Part shown: piece by piece, positions 17,848 to 28,700 of the stretch
Numbering within the stretch: the stretch's first letter is position 1
Layout of the letters: each line of letters starts with the position of its first letter
Assembly: GCF_016805305.1 (NCBI RefSeq)
Contig: NZ_JAERQN010000002.1
Coordinates: 124,001-188,000, forward strand
Reading direction: 5' to 3'
From: Falsiroseomonas ponticola
GTDB taxonomy: Bacteria; Pseudomonadota; Alphaproteobacteria; Acetobacterales; Acetobacteraceae
Length of the DNA: 64,000 nucleotides
The notes under the pieces: generated by a model
Told to the model about the DNA's origin: nothing
Database searches by the model: none
Seen by the model: the letters and a program-made list of their open reading frames with translations, nothing else
Position numbers and translations under genes: made by a program

Positions 17848-18900
17848 ATGCCGAGCCCCCGCCTCCGTCGCCGCGCCCTCCTCCTCACCCTCGCCGCGCC
17901 GGCGCTGGGCGCCTCCGGCATCGGGCTGCGGGCGCTGGAGGCCGCGGAATGGCAGGCCTTCTGCACCCGCTTCCTGGAGCCCGACGGGCGGGTGGTGGAT
18001 GGCGGCAATGGCGGCATCTCCCACAGCGAGGGCCAGGGCTGGGGCCTGCTCTGCGCCGAGCGGGCGCATGACCGGGATGCCTTCGACCGCATCTGGGGCT
18101 GGACGCGGCGGACGCTGGCGCGGCGGGGCGATGCGCTCTCCTCCTGGCGCTGGCGGCCGGAAGGCACGGGCGGCCTGGTGGATGACCCGAACAACGCCAC
18201 CGATGGCGACCTGATGATCGCCTGGGCCCTGCTGCGCGCCGCGCAGCGCTGGCCGGACGGGGATTATGCCGGGCAGGGCGCCGCCATCGCGCGCGACATC
18301 CTGCGCCTGCTGGTCCGCCAGGTGGGGGAGGAGACGGTGCTGCTGCCCGGCGTCGCCGGCTTCGAGCAGCGGGACCATGTGGTGCTCAACCCCTCCTACT
18401 ACGCTTTCCCCGCCATGCGGGCCCTGGCCCAGGCGGTGCCCGATCCGCTCTGGTTGCGACTCGCGGCGGATGGGCTCTCCCTGCTGCGGCGCGCGCGCTT
18501 CGGCCGCTGGGGGCTGCCGGCGGATTGGGTGGCGCTGCCGCGGGGGGGCGGCCGGCCCGCCCCGGCGCCGGGCTGGCCCGCCCGCTTCTCCTATGATGCG
18601 GTGCGGGTGCCGCTCTACCTGGCCTGGGCGGGGCTGGGGCGGGAGCCCGCGGTGGCCAGCGCCGTGCGCTTCTGGCTGGACCCGCAGCATGCCCGCCTGC
18701 CGGCCTGGACGGACCTGACCTCCGACAGCGTCTCGCCCTACGCGGCCTCCCCCGGCATCCGGGCGATCGTGCTCGTCGCCACGGCGCGGCAGGGTGCGAT
18801 TGGTACACCTTTTCCGATCTTGCCTACAGTGGATGAGGCTAAGGACTATTATTCAGCCGTTTTGACCCTTCTAGCGCGTCTCGCTTGGAGAGATTCGTGA
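17848..18900 (+). CDS. bcsZ: GH8 endo-1,4-beta-glucanase of the cellulose operon (BcsZ/CMCax)
   Basis: Secreted cellulase of 350 residues that trims nascent cellulose in the periplasm. It has an N-terminal arginine-rich signal peptide (PRLRRRALLLTLAAPALGASG). GH8 signatures are GGNGGISHSEGQGWGLLCA, where E61 is the expected general acid, and DDPNNATDGDLMIAWALLRAAQRW with the active-site aspartate near 119; the NPSYYAFPAMRALA and RFSYDAVRVPLYLAW segments are also typical. ATG 17848 gives the cleanest signal peptide. First gene of the cluster, in the same position as cmcAx in Komagataeibacter. Confidence 0.93.
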   Translation: MPSPRLRRRALLLTLAAPALGASGIGLRALEAAEWQAFCTRFLEPDGRVVDGGNGGISHSEGQGWGLLCAERAHDRDAFDRIWGWTRRTLARRGDALSSWRWRPEGTGGLVDDPNNATDGDLMIAWALLRAAQRWPDGDYAGQGAAIARDILRLLVRQVGEETVLLPGVAGFEQRDHVVLNPSYYAFPAMRALAQAVPDPLWLRLAADGLSLLRRARFGRWGLPADWVALPRGGGRPAPAPGWPARFSYDAVRVPLYLAWAGLGREPAVASAVRFWLDPQHARLPAWTDLTSDSVSPYAASPGIRAIVLVATARQGAIGTPFPILPTVDEAKDYYSAVLTLLARLAWRDS

Positions 18901-18997
18901 TCGCGTAAAAACTGACGATGATTTCGAGACGGGGATTGGCTATTCCCTTAACGGCCAGGGCACGGCATGTTGCATTGCAATCGGGGGTTCATTGCTT

Positions 18998-20101
18998 ATG
19001 GCGCAGGATACGGATGTGGCACGGGTGGCCGCCGCGTTGCGTGCCCCGGCCATCCGGTATCGTAGTTTCGGTAACGAACCGGTCCGGACGCCCCTGCCCG
19101 CGCCGGAACCGGATGGCTATGCGCTGCTCGGCGCCATGACGCAGGCGGCGGAAACGCCGCAGGAACAAGCACTTCCGCCCGCCGAAGCCTGGCAGCCCCC
19201 GCCCGCGGAACCCGCCCCGCCGGCCTGGCCGGAACCCCCGCCCGCCCCGGCCTGGCCGGAACCCCAGGCCCCCGCCTGGTCCGCCGCCACGGCACCCGCC
19301 TGGCCGGAGCCCGCCGCCCCGGCCTGGCCCGACTCGCCCGAGCCCGCCCCCCGGCCGGAGCCGCAGGGGCCGTCCTGGGCCAATCCCGCCCTGCCGCCGC
19401 TGCCGCCGCTGCCGGCGGAGCATGCCTGGGTGCCGCCGCCCCCGCCGGCACCCGCGCCGGCGCCCGCGCCCGCGCCCATGCCCGTGGCGGCACCGCGCCC
19501 CGAATTGCCGCCGCTGCCGCCGCTCCGCGCCCTGCCGCCGCTGCCGGAACCCGTGGCCGCGCCGGTCGCGGCGCCCGTGGCCGCGCCCGCCGCCGCGCCG
19601 GGCTGGACCCCCGCCGCGCCGGAACCGGCCCCGCCGCCCCCGCCCGCACCCCCGCCGCCGCCCGCGCCCGCACCCCCGCCGCCCGCACCCGTCGCCGCTT
19701 CGCCCGCCGCCCGGCCGGGGGTGGAGGCGATGACGCTGCTGCGCGCCGCGGACCTCGTCGCCCCCCTGCCGCCGCCGCCCCGCACCGGCCTCACCACCCT
19801 TGCCGCGCTGTCCACCGCGGCGCCCGGCGGCTCCGCCCCCACCGGCGGCGCGCTCAGCCTCTTCCCGCTGATCGAGGCGCTGGACCTTCCGGGCGGGATG
19901 CCCGTGCGCCGCGATGGCCCCGCGCCCGCCGCGCCGCCCACCCTTCCCGCCCTCCGCCCGCGGCCGGCCCTGGTGCCGGCGGCGGATGTCGAGATGCCGC
20001 TGCCCGACCTGCTCCGCCTGCTCGCGGCCGGGGCCGCGGGCGCGGCCGATGCCTATACCGCTATGCGCCGCCCCCCGCGCGCAGACCGGCCAACGACTTG
20101 A
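18998..20101 (+). CDS. Proline-rich cellulose accessory protein (BcsH/CcpA-, BcsO- or BcsP-like)
   Basis: A protein of 367 residues with no signal peptide. A short N-terminal block (DTDVARVAAALRAPAIRYRSFGNEP) precedes about 200 residues of proline/alanine-rich sequence with repeated PAWPEP, LPPLPPL and PAPAPAP units. A more ordered C-terminal part follows (VEMPLPDLLRLLAAGAAGAADAYTAM). In Komagataeibacter the gene between endoglucanase and synthase is ccp/bcsH, a disordered protein with an N-terminal LRSFG/YRPF block that scaffolds BcsD; other lineages use proline-rich BcsO or BcsP. Position, composition and the RYRSFG motif suggest an equivalent. Alignment was not possible here. ATG 18998 follows a gggg site. 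Confidence 0.72.
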   Translation: MAQDTDVARVAAALRAPAIRYRSFGNEPVRTPLPAPEPDGYALLGAMTQAAETPQEQALPPAEAWQPPPAEPAPPAWPEPPPAPAWPEPQAPAWSAATAPAWPEPAAPAWPDSPEPAPRPEPQGPSWANPALPPLPPLPAEHAWVPPPPPAPAPAPAPAPMPVAAPRPELPPLPPLRALPPLPEPVAAPVAAPVAAPAAAPGWTPAAPEPAPPPPPAPPPPPAPAPPPPAPVAASPAARPGVEAMTLLRAADLVAPLPPPPRTGLTTLAALSTAAPGGSAPTGGALSLFPLIEALDLPGGMPVRRDGPAPAAPPTLPALRPRPALVPAADVEMPLPDLLRLLAAGAAGAADAYTAMRRPPRADRPTT

Positions 20102-20120
20102 CCGGAGGCTTCCTTCGTCC

Positions 20121-20921
20121 ATGCCCCTGATCTGCTTTGCCTCTCCGAAGGGCGGCGTCGGCAAGACGACCCTGGCCGCCAACCTGGCCGATGCGCTCCA
20201 GCGCGACGGCCGGCGCGTGCTGGTAATGGATTTCGACCCGCAGAACACGCTGCGGCTGCATTTCGGCGTGCCGCTGACCGACATGGGCGGCTTCACCGCG
20301 GACCTGCCGCGCCGGCCGGACTGGCGGTCCTGCGTGCGGGAGACGCCGTCGGGCGTCATGGTCCTGCCGCATGGCGCGATGGAGCTGCGCGGCGCGCTCG
20401 GCCTGGCCGCGGCGCTGGAGCGTGACCCGGACCTGCTGGCCGCGCCCATGCGCGCCATCCTGGCCGATCCCGGCCTGACCGTCATCGCCGATACCTCGCC
20501 CGGCCCCTCCCACGCGCTGGCGGTGCTGGTGCCCATGGCCTCCATGGTCGTTGCCGTGCTGCAGGCGGAAGCGATCAGCGCCGCGCTGATCCCGGACATC
20601 GACAGCGGCCGCTTCCTCGGCTCGGGCACCATGGCGGCGCTCTTCGCCGGGCGGCTGCGCGTCGTGCTGAACGAGGTGGATCTGAACTCCCGCCTCTCCC
20701 GCGCCGCCGCCGATGCCGTGGCGCGGCACCTCGGCCCGCGCCTGCTCGGCGCCGTCAGCCGGGACGAGACGCTGGCCGAGGCGCTGGCCATGCAGAAGCT
20801 GGTGCAGGAGATCGCGCCGGACAGCCGCGCCGCGGAAGACATCCGCGGCATCGCCCGGGCGATCGAAGCCGCGCTGCCGAACGCGCCGGAGAGCTTCGGC
20901 CTCGGCTGGGGCGCCCGATGA
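20121..20921 (+). CDS. bcsQ: Cellulose-operon ParA/MinD-like ATPase BcsQ
   Basis: Soluble P-loop ATPase of 266 residues. BcsQ localises and activates the cellulose secretion complex, in E. coli together with BcsE/F/G partners that are not seen here. Deviant Walker A FASPKGGVGKTTLAANLADAL lies at about 5-25, followed by VLVMDFDPQNTLRLHFG (switch I region) and TVIADTSPGPSHAL (switch II). The GGAGG ribosome site at 20104 sets ATG 20121; a long upstream extension of the frame overlaps the proline-rich gene and is rejected. Its stop overlaps the start of bcsAB by 4 bases (ATGA). Confidence 0.92.
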   Translation: MPLICFASPKGGVGKTTLAANLADALQRDGRRVLVMDFDPQNTLRLHFGVPLTDMGGFTADLPRRPDWRSCVRETPSGVMVLPHGAMELRGALGLAAALERDPDLLAAPMRAILADPGLTVIADTSPGPSHALAVLVPMASMVVAVLQAEAISAALIPDIDSGRFLGSGTMAALFAGRLRVVLNEVDLNSRLSRAAADAVARHLGPRLLGAVSRDETLAEALAMQKLVQEIAPDSRAAEDIRGIARAIEAALPNAPESFGLGWGAR

Positions 20922-23900
20922 GCTTCGGCCAGGCGCTACGCCACGGCCGTGCCTTCCGCGGCGGGATCTGGGCTCGCCCCTGGATCTCGCTGCCGATCAT
21001 GGTGCTCGCCGCCCTGATCGGGACCACCTTCATCGTGGCGCCACTGGACGCCGAACAGCAGGCCTGGCTCGCCGTCGCCGGCTTCCTCCTGTACCTGGTG
21101 GCGGACCGCATTCCGGGACGGGGGATGACGATCTTCATCGTCCTCGTCTCCGTCCTCGTCTCGCTGCGCTACATCCATTGGCGGCTGGTCGATACGCTGG
21201 AATTCACCAGCTTCTCCCAGACCTTCCTCGGCACCGGGCTGCTGCTGGCGGAAGTCTACGCCATCTCCACCATGCTGCTCGCCTATCTCCAGGTCATCTG
21301 GCCGCTGGACCGCAAGCCGGTGCCGCTGCCGGAGGATCCGGAGGAATGGCCCACCATCGACGTCTTCATCCCGAGCTACAACGAGCCGCTGGAGGTGGTG
21401 AAGCCCGCCATCTACGGCGCGCTGGCCATGGACTGGCCGCGCCACAAGATGAACGTCTACCTGCTGGATGACGGGCGCCGCGACGAATTCCGCCGCTTCT
21501 GCGAACAGGTCGGCTGCAACTACGTCATCCGCGCCGACAACAAGGGCGCCAAGGCCGGCAACATCAACGCCGCGCTGAAGAACACCACCGGCGAATACAT
21601 CGCGATCTTCGATTGCGACCACGTCGCCACCCGCGCCTTCCTCCAGCTCACCGTCGGCTGGCTGCTGCGCGACCGCGACCTCGCCATGGTGCAGACCCCG
21701 CACCATTTCTATTCGCCCGACCCGTTCGAGCGGAACCTGGCCTCCGGCCAGCGCGTGCCGAACGAGGGCCTGCTCTTCTACGGCCTGGTGCAGCAGGGCA
21801 ACGATCTCTGGAACGCCACCTTCTTCTGCGGCTCCTGCGCCGTCATCCGGCGCGAGGCGCTGGAGGAAGTGGGCGGCGTGCCGACCGTGACGGTGACCGA
21901 AGACTGCCACTGCTCGCTGAAGATGCAGCGGCGCGGCTGGCGCACCGCCTATCTCCGCATCCCGCTCGCCGCCGGCCTCGCGACCGAACGCCTCATGCTG
22001 CATATCGGCCAGCGCATGCGCTGGGGCCGGGGCATGATCCAGATCCTGCGGATCGAGAACCCGATGACGGCGGAAGGGCTCCGCTTCGCGCAGCGCTGCT
22101 GCTACTTCATGTCGCAGTTCCACTTCCTCTTCCCGCTGCCGCGCTTCGTCTTCCTGACGGCGCCGCTGGCCTTCCTGCTGTTCGGCGAAAGCATCATCGC
22201 CGCCAGCCCGCTGGCGATCCTCGCCTATGCCGGGCCGCACATCCTGCATTCCGTGGGCGCGACCAGCCGCCTGTCCGGCCATGTGCGCCACAGCTTCTGG
22301 TCCGAGATCTACGAGACGGTGCTGGCGCTCTACCTCATCCCCGTCATGCTCGCGACGCTGCTCGACCCGAAGAAGGGCAAGTTCAACGTCACGGACAAGG
22401 GCGGCACGCTGCAGGAAGGCTTCTTCGACCTGCGCGCGGTCGGCCCCAACATGGTGCTGACGCTGGCGCTGATCGCGGGCCTGCTGTCCGGCATCTACGG
22501 CCTGACGACGAACCCGGTGGAGAGCCTGGATTTCCAGGCCTTCGCGCTGAACTTCGTCTGGGCGCTGCTCTCCTTCGTCGTGGTGCTCGCGGGCCTCGCG
22601 GTGGGGCGCGAACGCCGCCAGGTGCGCGAACGCGCGCGCGTCGGCGCCGTGGTCGCGGCCAATGTCGTGCTGGCCGATGGACGGGTGCTGGAGGGGGAGA
22701 CGATGGACCTCTCCCTCGGCGGCGCCGCCGTCACGGTGGACCGGCCGGAGGAGGTGGCGGACGACGCCGCGGTGACGCTCGAACTCGATGTCGGCTCGGA
22801 ATGGGTGGCGATCCCGGCGGAGATCCTCCGCTGGACCGATGGGCGGCTGCAGGTGCGCTTCGCGGCGCAGACGCTGCATGACGAAGGCAATATCGTTCGC
22901 GCGGTCCTCGGCCGCGCGGATGCCTGGGTGGATTGGGACGACGTGCGAGAAGACAAACCCCTCCGCAGCCTGGCGGAGGTTGCCCGCTCGATCGGCGGCC
23001 TGTTCCGGGGCGACAGCCAGTTCTCCTTCTTCGTGCGCCGCAGCCGCCAGCCCAAGAAGCCCGCCGTCCGCATCGTGCCGCCGCCGGGCACGGAAGGCGC
23101 CGACAGCATCGCGGCCGGGGAAGCCGCGGCGCCGCCCGCGCCCACGCGCCGCCCGCGCGGCGAAAGCAGCGTCCGCCGCGCCGCCGCCATCGCGCTGATG
23201 CTCGCCCTCGGCGCGCCCGGCATCGCGGCCGCGCAGGTGAACCTGCGCGGCGCGCCGCCGCCGCCCTCCCCCCTGCAGCCCGGCCCGCAGGGCCTGCCGA
23301 TGACGCTGCCGCCGCAATCCCCGGGCACCGGCACCTTCGGCGCGCCGGCGGCGGGCCAGCCGCTCACGCCCGGCACGGGTTCGCCCTTCGCGCCCCCGGG
23401 CGCGGGGTCGCCCCTCACGCCCCCGGGCGCGGGTTCGCCTTTCGCGGCCCCCGGCGCCGGCACCGCGCCCACCTCCGGCGGCTTCGCGCCCCCGGCGCCC
23501 GCCCTGGGCGGCGGGCTTCTCACCACCCCGCAGGGCACGGGCGCCGCGGCCCCGCAGCCCGGCGGCCCGCTGCCGGCGGCGCAGCCGGGCTTCCTCGGCG
23601 GCGTGCCCATGGTCGGCAGCTTCGGCTCCCCCACCGGGGACGGCTCCTCCCGCACGGAGACGCGGACGCTCCGCCAGCTCGGCCTGCGCGCGCCCATGCA
23701 GATGCGCGGCACCTCGGACCTCCAGGGCGTGCTCTTCGGCGTGCGGGGGGATGAGGTCGTGACGGCCGCGCGCCTCGTGCTCCAGGGCGCGACCAGCCCG
23801 GCGCTGATCCCGGAATACAGCCAGATCGCGATGTCGCTGAACGAGCAGTTCGTCGGCGTCATCAACCCCGACCGCAACCGCCCCGCCTTCGGCCCGCTGG

Positions 23901-25780
23901 AATTCCCGATCAACCCGGTCTTCTTCGCCGACCTCAACCGCCTGAACTTCCGCTTCACCGGCCGCTACACGGTGGAGTGCAACGACCCGCTCTCCGGCCT
24001 GCTCTGGGCCAACATCTCCGACCTCTCCACCCTGCAGGTGACGCTGGAGCGCCTGCCCCTGCAGCGCGACCTGGCCCGCCTGCCGGAGCCCTTCTTCGAC
24101 CCGCGCCTGCTGCGGGAGCCGCTGATCCTGCCGGTCGTGGTCTCCGAAGGCGCGGGCAATGATTCGCTGAAGGCCGCGGCCTCCGTCGCCTCCTGGTTCG
24201 CGGTGCAGGCGGACTACCGCGGCGCAAGCTTCCCCGTCTCCTTCCAGCTGCCGCCCCGCGGCAACACGGTGGTGATCGCCGCCGGGAACGAACAGATCGC
24301 CGGCATCAACCTGCCGCGCTTCGATGGCCCGACCCTGGCCCTGGTGCCGCATCCCTCCGACCCCTACAGCCTGCTGCTGATCGTGGGCGGGCGCACCGGC
24401 GCGGAAGCCGCGCAGGCCGCGACGGTGCTGGCCGGCAGCAAGGAAGCCCTGGCCGGGGAGGTTGCGGTGGTGCAGCCCATCACCCTGCCGCCCCGCCAGC
24501 CCTATGACGCGCCGCGCTGGATCCGCAGCGACCGCCCGGTGCGCTTCGGCGAACTGGTCGATCCCAGCGAATTGCAGGCCTATGGCTACGCGCCGGGCCC
24601 GATCGCGCTGCCCTTCCGCACGGCGCCGGACCTCTACACCTGGCGCGGCCGCCCGCTGCCGGTCGATCTGCACTACCGCAGCCCCCCCGGCCCGATCATG
24701 GATGTGGCGGTCTCGCGCCTCGATGTCGCGCTGAACGACATCTACCTGCGCAGCCTGCCGCTCAGCCCGCCGGAAGCGCCCTGGCCGATCAACCTGCTGA
24801 GCCGCCAGATCGGCCAGGCGGACCGGCAGAGCTCCCGCTTCGGCCTGCCGGCCTACCTGATCTTCGGCATGAACGAGCTGCAGCTGCGCTTCGACATGCG
24901 GCCGATGCATCGCGGCGACTGCGTGGCGGTGCCGGCGGATGTCCGCGCCTCGATCGACCCGGACAGCACGATCGACCTGACGGACGCCTACCGCTTCACC
25001 ACGCTGCCGAACCTGGCCTTCTTCGCGGGATCGGGCTTCCCCTTCACGCGCATGGCCAATTTCAGCGAAACCGCCGCGGTGCTGCCGGAACGGCCGAACA
25101 CGGTGGAGCTGTCCTCCTTCCTGACGCTGGTCGGGCGCCTCTCCTCCCATGTCGGCCATCCCGCCACGGGGATGGAGGTGGTGCGGCCCGGCGGCATGGA
25201 AGCCGTGGCGGCGCGGGACCTGCTGGTGATCGGCACGCTCGGCCGCCAGCCCGCGCTGAACACGCTGCTGCGCGACGACGGGCCGGTGAAGCTGGACGGC
25301 AACCGCCTCTCCGTCGCGCTGCCCGACACGATGGAGAGCTTCCGCAACCTGTTCCTGGGCGATGAGCCCCGGATCGCGCGTGAACAGGCCTCCGCCCTGC
25401 TCAGCTCCACCGGCGATGGCCTCGGCATCCTGATGGGCTTCGAAAGCCCGCTGCGCTCCGGCCGCTCCGTCGTGGCGCTGACCGGCACCACGCCGCAGGG
25501 GCTGGAGATGATGCTGGCCGCGCTGCGCGACCCCGAGCAATCGCCCCGCATCCAGGGCGACCTCGCCATCCTCAGCGGCGGGCGGATCAGCAGCTTCTCG
25601 CTGGGCGGCCACTACACGGTCGGCAGCCTGCCGCCGCATGTCTGGCCGCAATACTTCATGTCCACCAGGCCCGACCTGCTGCTGCTCCTGCTCGTCGCCT
25701 CCTGTGCCATCGTCGCCATCCCCGCCTATTGGGCGCTGCGCCGCCGCGCCGCGATCCGCCTCCGGACCCGCACGACATGA
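20918..25780 (+). CDS. bcsAB: Fused cellulose synthase catalytic and co-catalytic subunit BcsA-BcsB
   Basis: Single polypeptide of 1620 residues, as in Komagataeibacter AcsAB. BcsA half: membrane helices, then a GT2 domain with DDG (184-186), the UDP-binding DCD (232-234), TED (327-329) and QRMRW (365-369); gating-loop motif FNVTDK at 489-494; a PilZ domain at about 567-690 with RERAR (570-574) and DLSLGG (597-602) for c-di-GMP. A linker of about 200 residues includes a hydrophobic helix (750-772), which would carry the chain across the membrane, and proline/glycine repeats. The BcsB half (carbohydrate-binding and flavodoxin-like domains) ends with a membrane anchor LLLLLLVASCAIVAIPAYWAL. It overlaps both neighbours by 4 bases. 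Confidence 0.96.
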   Translation: MSFGQALRHGRAFRGGIWARPWISLPIMVLAALIGTTFIVAPLDAEQQAWLAVAGFLLYLVADRIPGRGMTIFIVLVSVLVSLRYIHWRLVDTLEFTSFSQTFLGTGLLLAEVYAISTMLLAYLQVIWPLDRKPVPLPEDPEEWPTIDVFIPSYNEPLEVVKPAIYGALAMDWPRHKMNVYLLDDGRRDEFRRFCEQVGCNYVIRADNKGAKAGNINAALKNTTGEYIAIFDCDHVATRAFLQLTVGWLLRDRDLAMVQTPHHFYSPDPFERNLASGQRVPNEGLLFYGLVQQGNDLWNATFFCGSCAVIRREALEEVGGVPTVTVTEDCHCSLKMQRRGWRTAYLRIPLAAGLATERLMLHIGQRMRWGRGMIQILRIENPMTAEGLRFAQRCCYFMSQFHFLFPLPRFVFLTAPLAFLLFGESIIAASPLAILAYAGPHILHSVGATSRLSGHVRHSFWSEIYETVLALYLIPVMLATLLDPKKGKFNVTDKGGTLQEGFFDLRAVGPNMVLTLALIAGLLSGIYGLTTNPVESLDFQAFALNFVWALLSFVVVLAGLAVGRERRQVRERARVGAVVAANVVLADGRVLEGETMDLSLGGAAVTVDRPEEVADDAAVTLELDVGSEWVAIPAEILRWTDGRLQVRFAAQTLHDEGNIVRAVLGRADAWVDWDDVREDKPLRSLAEVARSIGGLFRGDSQFSFFVRRSRQPKKPAVRIVPPPGTEGADSIAAGEAAAPPAPTRRPRGESSVRRAAAIALMLALGAPGIAAAQVNLRGAPPPPSPLQPGPQGLPMTLPPQSPGTGTFGAPAAGQPLTPGTGSPFAPPGAGSPLTPPGAGSPFAAPGAGTAPTSGGFAPPAPALGGGLLTTPQGTGAAAPQPGGPLPAAQPGFLGGVPMVGSFGSPTGDGSSRTETRTLRQLGLRAPMQMRGTSDLQGVLFGVRGDEVVTAARLVLQGATSPALIPEYSQIAMSLNEQFVGVINPDRNRPAFGPLEFPINPVFFADLNRLNFRFTGRYTVECNDPLSGLLWANISDLSTLQVTLERLPLQRDLARLPEPFFDPRLLREPLILPVVVSEGAGNDSLKAAASVASWFAVQADYRGASFPVSFQLPPRGNTVVIAAGNEQIAGINLPRFDGPTLALVPHPSDPYSLLLIVGGRTGAEAAQAATVLAGSKEALAGEVAVVQPITLPPRQPYDAPRWIRSDRPVRFGELVDPSELQAYGYAPGPIALPFRTAPDLYTWRGRPLPVDLHYRSPPGPIMDVAVSRLDVALNDIYLRSLPLSPPEAPWPINLLSRQIGQADRQSSRFGLPAYLIFGMNELQLRFDMRPMHRGDCVAVPADVRASIDPDSTIDLTDAYRFTTLPNLAFFAGSGFPFTRMANFSETAAVLPERPNTVELSSFLTLVGRLSSHVGHPATGMEVVRPGGMEAVAARDLLVIGTLGRQPALNTLLRDDGPVKLDGNRLSVALPDTMESFRNLFLGDEPRIAREQASALLSSTGDGLGILMGFESPLRSGRSVVALTGTTPQGLEMMLAALRDPEQSPRIQGDLAILSGGRISSFSLGGHYTVGSLPPHVWPQYFMSTRPDLLLLLLVASCAIVAIPAYWALRRRAAIRLRTRTT

Positions 25781-28700
25781 TGTTCCTGCGAACCCCGACC
25801 CGCCCCGGCCTGCGCGCCGCCCTGCTCGGCACCGCGCTGCTCGCCACACCCGCGCTCGCCCAGGAACGCGGCGTGGCGGCGCTGCTCGACCAGGCGAATT
25901 ACTGGAAGCTGCAGAACCGGCCGGACCAGGTGATCCGCACCCTGGAACGCGTGCTGCAGGTGGATGCGCGCAACGCGGATGCCCTGTCCGGCATCGCCGA
26001 AGCCCAGGCCCAGCTCGGCAACACCGCCCAGGCGCAGGATGCCCTGGCCCGGCTGCGCGCCACCGCGCCGGCCGATCCGCGCACCATGCAGGCCGATGCC
26101 GCCGTCCGCACCTCCACCGTCGATGCCGCGGCGCTGGCGCAGGCGCGGCAGCTGGCCCAGGCCGGGCGCAACGCGGAAGCGGTGGAACGCTACCGCCAGA
26201 TCTTCGCCGGCGCCCCCATCCCGGACACCTTCGCCCTCGAATACTACCAGACGCTCGCGGGGACCGAGGCCGGGTGGCGCGAGGCGCGGGACGGCATCGG
26301 CGCCCTGGCGCGCCGCGCGCCCAGCAACGTCGCCATCCAGCTCGCCAACGCGCAGATCCTGACCTACCGGGAGGAGACGCGCGCCCAGGGGATCGAGCAG
26401 CTGCGCCGCCTCTCCGGCCAGGGCGACAACCAGCAGAGCGCCTCCGCCGCCTGGCGCCAGGCGCTGACCTGGCTGGGCGATGGGCCGGAAGCGGTGCGGC
26501 CGCTGGAAGGCTACCTGCAGCAATTCCCGGATGACGCGGAAATCCAGCGCCGCCTGGAACTGGCGCGCAACCCGCCGCCGACGCCGGCCGACGATATCGG
26601 CCTGAACCGCGTCGCCGGCTGGCGCAACTTCAACGGCAACCGGCTGCGGGAGGCGGAGGAGAACTTCAACGCCGTCCTGGCGCTCGATCCCAATGATGCC
26701 GATGGCCTGGGCGGCCTCGGCCTGATCCGGCTGCGCCAGGGCCGCCAGGCGGATGCGCGCCGGCTGCTGATGGCGGCGATCGAGGCCGATCCCTCCCGCC
26801 GCTCCTCCTGGGAACGCGCGCTGCAGGGGGCTTCCCAGCGCGGCGGCCCGGGGCAGGGCGGGGGCGGCGGCGCGCCGGGCCCCGATATCCAGGCCGCGCG
26901 CAACCTGGTCGATGCCGGCAACTTCTCCCAGGCCGAGGCGCTGCTGGCGCGCATCACCGCCCGCAATGGCGGCGACCGGCCGGATGCGGAAGCGCTGCTG
27001 GGCGACATCGCGCTGCGCCAGGGCAATGCGGGGCTGGCGGAGCAGCGCTACCGCGCGGCGCTGGCCCGCCGCGGCAATTTCGGCGCCGCCATGTCGGGCC
27101 TCGCCAATTCCCTCCAGGCCCAGGGCAAGTTCGCGGAAGCCGAGGAGGTGTTCCGCCGCATCGGCGGCACCAACGCCCCCCAGGTCCGCGCCGATGCGCT
27201 GCGGGCCGAGGCGCAGCGCACGGATGACCCCGCCGCCGCCGCCGCCCTGCTGCGCGCGGCCGTGCAGAACGACCCCTCCAACCCCTGGCCGCGGCTCGAC
27301 CTGGCGCGGCTGCTGGCTCGCAGCGGCCAGGGCGCCGATGCCCGCGCGCTGATCGACGGCACCGTCGCCAGCCGCGCGACGCCGGACACGATCCACGCCG
27401 CCGCCATCTTCGCGAGCGAGCAGTCCCGCCCGGCGGAAGCCGTGCGCCTGCTGGAACGCATCCCCGCCAATGTCCGCACCGCGGACCAGTCGCGCATGCT
27501 GGGCTCCATGCGCATCCAGGCGCAGGTCGCCGCCGCCGCCGCGCTGGCCAGCCAGGGCCGCCGCCAGGAAGCGCGCCAGCAGCTCCTCGCCATGGCGTCG
27601 CGCCCCGATCCCTCGGGTGAGGTCGGGCCCGCCGTGGTGCGCGCGCTGAACGCCATGAACGACCCGCGCGGCGCGCAGGAAGCCGCGCGGCTCTACGCCA
27701 TCAATGCCCGGGCGCAGCAGCCGGCCACCCAGCTGGCCGCCGCCGGCGCGCTGATGGAAGCGGGGCTGGACCAGGAAGCGGCGCAGCGCGCCACCCAGAT
27801 CGACCCGAACCGCCTGACGGCGGAACAGCGCCGCACGGCGAATGGCCTGGCCTCCGGCCTGTCGATCCGCGCGGCGGACCAGCTGAATGCCCGCGGCGAC
27901 CGCGCCACGGCCTTCGACGTGCTGGTGCCGACCCTGCAGAACGACCCCGCCAACCCCGCCGCCAACCTGGCCCTCGCCCGGCTCTACCAGGGCGCGCGGG
28001 ACCATGAGCAGGCCGGGCGCATCGCCGATGCCGTGCTGTCGCGCAACCCGCGCGACACGGATGCCCGCACCGCCTCCCTTGATGCCGCCGTCGCGGCGCG
28101 GGACTGGGCGAAGGCCGAGGCCCTGATCAGCGAGGGCCGCGCGCTGATGCCGAACGATGCGCGCATCCCGCTGCTGGAAGCGCGCCTCGCCCGCGCCTGG
28201 GGCGACCAGCGCCGCGCCCAGGCCGCGCTGCAGCAGGCCGCGCAGCTGCGCCGCCAGCAGATCGGCCTCGATACCCAGCCGCCCAGCGTCATCACCGGCG
28301 GCGTGCTGCCGCAGGCGACGCTGCCGCAGCAGCGGGTGACCCCGGGCTATGAGAACCCCTTCCGCCGCACGCCGCTGGCGGGGCAGGACCTCTCCCCCGC
28401 GCAGCTGCAGATGACGCAGGCCAGCCAGGGCCTGGCCCCCGCCGCCCCGGGCATGCAGGGGATGCAGTTCGCCCAGGCGCAGCTCCAGCTGCCGAACCAG
28501 GCCGCCCCCACCGCCGACCCCCTGCTGAGCGAGATCAACCGCCAGCTGGGCGAGGTGCGGGAGGAAGCGGCGCCGCGCATCAACCCGGCGCTCGGCATGC
28601 GCGTGCGGTCCGGCGATTCCGGCATCGACAAGCTGAACGAGAGCCATGCGGGCGCCGAGGGCAGCATCGCCATGCCGGGCGTCGGCGGCCGGCTGACCGC

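Noticed and set aside
20936-25849. Minus-strand open frame of over 1600 codons opposite bcsAB
   Set aside because: Mirror of a high-GC coding frame with few possible stops; repetitive composition (HRH, RRG, GQ runs), no domain, and bcsAB on the other strand has unmistakable motifs.
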